Assembly (NCBI GenBank): GCA_030151985.1
Contig: JASLDZ010000405.1
Coordinates: 1-8,607 of the forward strand
Length of the DNA stretch: 8,607 nt
Source: Caulobacteraceae bacterium
GTDB lineage: Bacteria > Pseudomonadota > Alphaproteobacteria > Caulobacterales > Caulobacteraceae
Direction: 5' to 3'
Part shown: in pieces, positions 6,288 to 8,607 of the stretch
Layout of the letters: each line of letters starts with the position of its first letter
Position numbering within the stretch: position 1 is the first letter of the stretch
Notes under the pieces: generated by a model
Databases searched by the model: none
Told to the model about the DNA's origin: nothing
The model's input: the letters and a program-made list of their open reading frames with translations, nothing else
Translations under genes and position numbers: made by a program

Positions 6288-6317
6288 TTGACCGCGTTTC
6301 CGCTCGTGTGCTGGATG
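6288..6317 (+). promoter_or_regulatory. Possible ihfA promoter
   Basis: TTGACCG (6288-6294), a 15-base spacer and GCTGGATG (6310-6317) resemble the Caulobacter sigma-73 consensus TTGACGS-N10-14-GCTANAWC; the -35 box is good, the -10 moderate and the spacer one base long. This is the only reasonable promoter in the 118-base gap between era and ihfA. A GATTC (GANTC, the CcrM methylation site) lies 27 bases upstream of it at 6256-6260. No terminator for era is visible in the gap. Confidence 0.45.
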
Positions 6318-6348
6318 CGCGTTCACCATAGGGCGGGGGCCCTCGACC

Positions 6349-6675
6349 ATGAGCGAAGAGACACTCACGCGCGCCGACCTGACCGACGCGGTGCACCGCG
6401 AGGTGGGGCTGACGCGTCAGGACTGCGCCGAACTGGTCGAGCGCACCCTGGACCTCGTCACCGGCGCGCTGGAAGCGGGCGAGGAGGTGAAGCTCTCCGG
6501 CTTCGGCGTCTTCCAGGTGCGCGACAAGCGGGCGCGCATGGGCCGCAACCCCAAGACCGGCGAGCCCGCGGCGATCGACCCTCGCCGGGTGATCAGCTTT
6601 CGCGCCTCGCTTCTGGTCAAGGACCGCGTCGACCGCGCGCACCTGGGCCGCCTGAACGGCCACGCCGGCGGCTGA
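6349..6675 (+). CDS. ihfA: Integration host factor subunit alpha
   Basis: DNA-bending nucleoid protein that works as a heterodimer with IhfB, shaping promoters and recombination or replication sites. The product has 108 residues. The N-terminal helices run from LTRADLTDAVHREVGLTRQD; VKLSGFGVFQVRDK (47-60) leads into the DNA-binding arm with GRNPKTG (65-71), whose Pro68 matches the intercalating Pro65 of E. coli IhfA. The text VKLSGFG and GRNPKTG identify the alpha subunit rather than HU or IhfB. A short Gly/His-rich tail ends the protein. The start ATG follows a G-rich stretch (GGGCGGGGG) that could serve as a ribosome binding site. A merR-family gene follows after 19 bases, the same pair seen in many alphaproteobacteria. 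Confidence 0.94.
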   Translation: MSEETLTRADLTDAVHREVGLTRQDCAELVERTLDLVTGALEAGEEVKLSGFGVFQVRDKRARMGRNPKTGEPAAIDPRRVISFRASLLVKDRVDRAHLGRLNGHAGG

Positions 6676-6694
6676 GGCGGACGCGGGCGCCGGC

Positions 6695-7156
6695 ATGACC
6701 GAAAAGGGCCCGGCCGCGTTCCGCAGCATCTCCGAGGCGTCCGAAGAGGTCGGCGTCCCGAGCCACGTCCTACGCTTCTGGGAGACGCGCTTCTCCTTCA
6801 TCCGCCCCATGAAGCGCGCGGGCGGCCGGCGTTTCTACCGCCCCCACGACCTGGAGGTGCTGCGCGGCGTCCGCAGCCTGCTCCACGACGAGGGTTACAC
6901 CATCAAGGGCGTGCAGAAGCTGCACAAGGAAGGCGGCTTGGGCCGGCTGGTGGAGGCCGCGTCTCCCCCCACGGTGCCGGCGCCCGCCCCTACCGCAGCG
7001 GCGCCCGCCGACCACCCCGACCTGTTCGACACGACCCCGGCGCGCGCCGAGCCTGCCAGCCCGTTGCTCGACGCGGCCGCGCGAGGCGCGCTCGGCGCGA
7101 TCCTCGAGGACCTGGAGGCGGTGAAGGCGCGCATCGACGCCCTCCTGCCGCGCTGA
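6695..7156 (+). CDS. MerR-family transcriptional regulator
   Basis: Predicted DNA-binding regulator of 153 residues. Residues about 9-82 form a MerR-type winged helix: FRSISEASEEVGVPSHVLRFWETRF contains the helix-turn-helix, GGRRFYRPHDLEVLRGVRSLL the wing and next helix, and GYTIKGVQKLHKEGG the end of the domain. It has no cysteine at all, so it is not a metal- or redox-sensing MerR of the classical kind. A Pro/Ala-rich linker (about 90-120) joins to a short C-terminal helix (LGAILEDLEAVKARIDALL) that may dimerise. This uncharacterised gene regularly follows ihfA in alphaproteobacteria, so it probably shares that transcript; the gap is 19 bases. The ligand and targets are unknown. A 7-bp stem-loop begins right after the stop codon. 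Confidence 0.88.
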   Translation: MTEKGPAAFRSISEASEEVGVPSHVLRFWETRFSFIRPMKRAGGRRFYRPHDLEVLRGVRSLLHDEGYTIKGVQKLHKEGGLGRLVEAASPPTVPAPAPTAAAPADHPDLFDTTPARAEPASPLLDAAARGALGAILEDLEAVKARIDALLPR

Positions 7157-7186
7157 CGGGGCGGCCCATTTCGCGATTGCGCCCCG
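7157..7186 (+). terminator. Stem-loop after the merR gene, possible weak terminator
   Basis: CGGGGCG (7157-7163) pairs perfectly with CGCCCCG (7180-7186) around a 16-base loop, starting at the base after the merR stop. No run of T follows, so a classical intrinsic terminator is not shown; it may only protect the mRNA end. It overlaps the proposed -35 box of the tRNA promoter. Confidence 0.35.
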
Positions 7187-7205
7187 AAGGCCCGCTCCCT
7201 ATAAG
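7177..7205 (+). promoter_or_regulatory. Promoter of the tRNA-Pro gene
   Basis: TTGCGC (7177-7182), a 17-base spacer and TATAAG (7200-7205) form a good sigma-70-type promoter, ending 13 bases before the mature tRNA. The bases just after the -10 box (CGCGCCT) are GC-rich, the discriminator type associated with stringent, ppGpp-sensitive control of stable RNA promoters; that control is inferred. Confidence 0.6.
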
Positions 7206-7218
7206 CGCGCCTCGGCTT

Positions 7219-7295
<77 letters not shown>

Positions 7296-7313
7296 GCCGA
7301 CCTCTTCCCGCCG

Positions 7314-7517
7314 TCACCCCCGCGGCGAGCCGTTCATCCACCGGATCAGCGGGATCAGGGGCACGCCCCAGAGCATCCCGGCGGCGACGTAGAACAGCGT
7401 CTCCCAGCCGATCGCCCTGGGCACATGATCGGCGAGCAGGGACACGATCCAGACATAGGCGGCGAGGAAGACGAGCACGCCGACCGAGCCCACAAGCTTG
7501 CGCAACCGTGTCGGCAT
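7314..7517 (-). CDS. DUF2842 small membrane protein
   Basis: Predicted inner-membrane protein of 67 residues and unknown function. It opens MPTRLRKLVGSVGVLVFLA and has two hydrophobic segments, about residues 8-31 and 38-60, joined by a short loop (ADHVPRAIGWE), and ends IRWMNGSPRG. The pattern, with basic N-terminus, two helices and PLIPLIRWM near the end, is that of the DUF2842 family, which is confined mainly to alphaproteobacteria; recognition is by memory of the family. The ATG at 7517 is preferred over longer in-frame versions because the extension is Arg/Gly-rich and unlike the family; GAGGAAGG lies about ten bases upstream. It runs divergently from ctaA and towards the tRNA gene. The neighbouring heme A synthase raises the possibility of a link to cytochrome oxidase, but nothing in the sequence proves it. 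Confidence 0.82.
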   Translation of the reverse strand: MPTRLRKLVGSVGVLVFLAAYVWIVSLLADHVPRAIGWETLFYVAAGMLWGVPLIPLIRWMNGSPRG

Positions 7518-7609
7518 GTCGTGGAGGCCTTCCTCATCCCGTTCGCCCGCGCCCCCATACCTCCTGCCGCGGCCCCGGCCCAGCGCGGCCGCGTGGACGC
7601 GTCCGGCGC

Positions 7610-7629
7610 GGCGGCCTAGAAGCGCCGCC
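7610..7629 (+). promoter_or_regulatory. Stem-loop at the ctaA start codon
   Basis: GGCGGC (7610-7615) pairs with GCCGCC (7624-7629), placing the GAAG that could act as ribosome binding site (7619-7622) in the 8-base loop and the stem directly against the ATG at 7630. In such GC-rich DNA this may be chance. The rest of the 112-base divergent gap (7518-7629) shows no recognisable promoter boxes, although both genes must be served from it or beyond. Confidence 0.25.
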
Positions 7630-8607
7630 ATGCGTTGGAGTTACAATCGCGAGAAGTCCTTCTCGGTCGCCGTCTGGCTGTACGCGGTGGCGGCGCTGGT
7701 GGTGGCGCTGGTCGTCGTGGGCGGGGCCACCCGGCTGACGGGATCGGGGCTGTCGATCACCAGCTGGCGGCCGGTCTCGGGCGTCATCCCGCCGATCAGC
7801 GAGGCCGGATGGCGGGCGGAGTTCGCCCACTACCAGCAGATCCCGCAGTACCGGCAGGTCAACGCCGGCATGACGCTGGCGCAGTTCAAGCCGCTGTTCT
7901 GGTGGGAGTGGGCGCATCGGCTGCTGGCGCGGCTGACCGGGCTCGCCTTCTTCGTCCCCTTCGTCGCCTTCCTCGCCACGCGCCGCATCCCGCGCCGGCT
8001 GATCTGGCGCTGCGCGGTGATCCTGGCGCTGGGCGCGCTGCAGGGGCTGGTGGGCTGGTGGATGGTGGCCAGCGGGCTGCAGGACCGGGTCTCGGTCGCG
8101 CCCGAGCGTCTGGCCACGCACCTGGGGCTGGCGCTGCTGCTGTTCTGCGCCTGCGTCTGGACCGGGCTGGAGGCTTGGGCGGGCCGCGGCCGCCTGGGCG
8201 CCGAGCCCGAGCCGCGCTGGGCCTACGGCGCGCCGGCGCTGGCGGCGCTCGTCTATGTGCAGTGCCTGTTCGGCGCCCTCGTCTCGGGCGGCCGCGCGGG
8301 GATGGTGGACCAGGACTGGCCGCTGATGGGAGGCAAGCTCTTCCCCGCCGGCTATTTCGACGCGGGGCAGGGGGTCTTCGGGTCGCTGCTGCACAGCCTG
8401 CCCGCGGTGCAGTTCAACCATCGCCTGATGGGCTATCTCGTGTTCAGCTGCATCCTGGCCTTCGCGATAGGCACGGTGCGGGAGAAGCGGGTGCCGCTGA
8501 AGGTCGTGCGCTCGTCCTGGGCGCTGGTGGGCGCCGCGACGGTGCAGGTGATGCTGGGCGTGCTGACCCTGTGGGCCGGCGACCCGGCCTGGCTGGGGGC
8601 GCTGCAC
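7630..8607 (+). CDS. ctaA: Heme A synthase, COX15/CtaA type (3' end outside window)
   Basis: Inner-membrane enzyme that oxidises the C8 methyl of heme O to give heme A for cytochrome c oxidase. The frame runs from the ATG at 7630 to the window end without a stop; 326 residues are present and perhaps 15-50 are missing. Family motifs are clear: GGATRLTGSGLSITSW (31-46), EWAHR with heme-ligand candidate His96, LQGLVGWWMVASGL (137-150), RLATHLGLALL with His164, DWPLMGG (229-235), QFNHRLMGY with His264, and the final residue His326, at the place of the fourth conserved histidine. About six or seven hydrophobic helices can be seen, fitting the eight-helix fold. Many such proteins have AG-N-TWPLM before the DWPLM-like segment; here it reads AGMVDQDWPLM. 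The open reading on the opposite strand is a GC-driven shadow. Confidence 0.95.
   Translation, partial: MRWSYNREKSFSVAVWLYAVAALVVALVVVGGATRLTGSGLSITSWRPVSGVIPPISEAGWRAEFAHYQQIPQYRQVNAGMTLAQFKPLFWWEWAHRLLARLTGLAFFVPFVAFLATRRIPRRLIWRCAVILALGALQGLVGWWMVASGLQDRVSVAPERLATHLGLALLLFCACVWTGLEAWAGRGRLGAEPEPRWAYGAPALAALVYVQCLFGALVSGGRAGMVDQDWPLMGGKLFPAGYFDAGQGVFGSLLHSLPAVQFNHRLMGYLVFSCILAFAIGTVREKRVPLKVVRSSWALVGAATVQVMLGVLTLWAGDPAWLGALH

Noticed and set aside
5124..6368. Minus-strand open frame of 414 codons opposite rnc/era
   Set aside because: It lies wholly opposite well-identified genes, has no recognisable domain, and its composition (His, Leu, Gly, Arg rich) is what GC-rich third codon positions of the sense gene produce.
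7309..7327. Stem-loop CGCCG/CGGCG as shared terminator for tRNA-Pro and DUF2842
   Set aside because: Five base pairs, nine-base loop, no T run on either strand.
7356..7558. Alternative minus-strand small gene starting at 7558 just after AGGAGG
   Set aside because: The AGGAGG touches the ATG, leaving almost no spacing, and the frame yields Cys/Ser/Arg-rich text, whereas the overlapping DUF2842 frame gives two clear membrane helices.
7534..8607. Minus-strand open frame of 357 codons opposite ctaA
   Set aside because: Shadow of ctaA: Gln/Arg/Pro-rich low-complexity text without family motifs, while the plus frame shows every heme A synthase motif.

Overview
This is ordinary chromosomal core sequence from a GC-rich alphaproteobacterium. 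The order rsh - pyrE - pdxJ - acpS - lepB - rnc - era, a DUF2842 gene beside ctaA, many ATGA/GTGA gene overlaps and promoter-like boxes resembling the Caulobacter housekeeping consensus suggest Caulobacterales (Caulobacter, Phenylobacterium or Brevundimonas-like). That placement is an inference from gene order and protein character; no 16S rRNA gene is present.

Region by region. Positions 1-1155 hold the C-terminal part (TGS, conserved-cysteine and ACT domains) of a long RelA/SpoT-type (p)ppGpp synthetase/hydrolase. Positions 1218-1741 hold a complete YefM-YoeB toxin-antitoxin pair behind a TGTAC-type palindrome. Positions 1791-6230 are a tight same-strand cluster: pyrE, pdxJ, acpS, lepB, rnc and era. 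The stop/start codons overlap at four of the five junctions; only acpS/lepB is separated. Positions 6349-7156 hold ihfA and a MerR-family regulator. A tRNA-Pro(GGG) gene with a good promoter lies at 7219-7295. A small DUF2842 membrane protein is on the minus strand (7314-7517). Heme A synthase ctaA starts divergently at 7630 and is cut by the window end.

The genes serve growth-linked housekeeping: alarmone signalling, pyrimidine and pyridoxal phosphate synthesis, acyl carrier protein activation, signal-peptide cleavage, RNA processing, 30S ribosome maturation, nucleoid architecture, proline decoding and heme A supply for cytochrome oxidase. The accessory element is the YefM-YoeB module wedged between rsh and pyrE. 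I found no CRISPR array, insertion sequence, integrase, prophage gene or clearly undescribed system. The points most worth a second look are the toxin-antitoxin position, a predicted leaderless pyrE promoter, a Gly in place of a metal-binding Asp in RNase III, a Pro in the Era switch I motif, and the era-to-ihfA junction.
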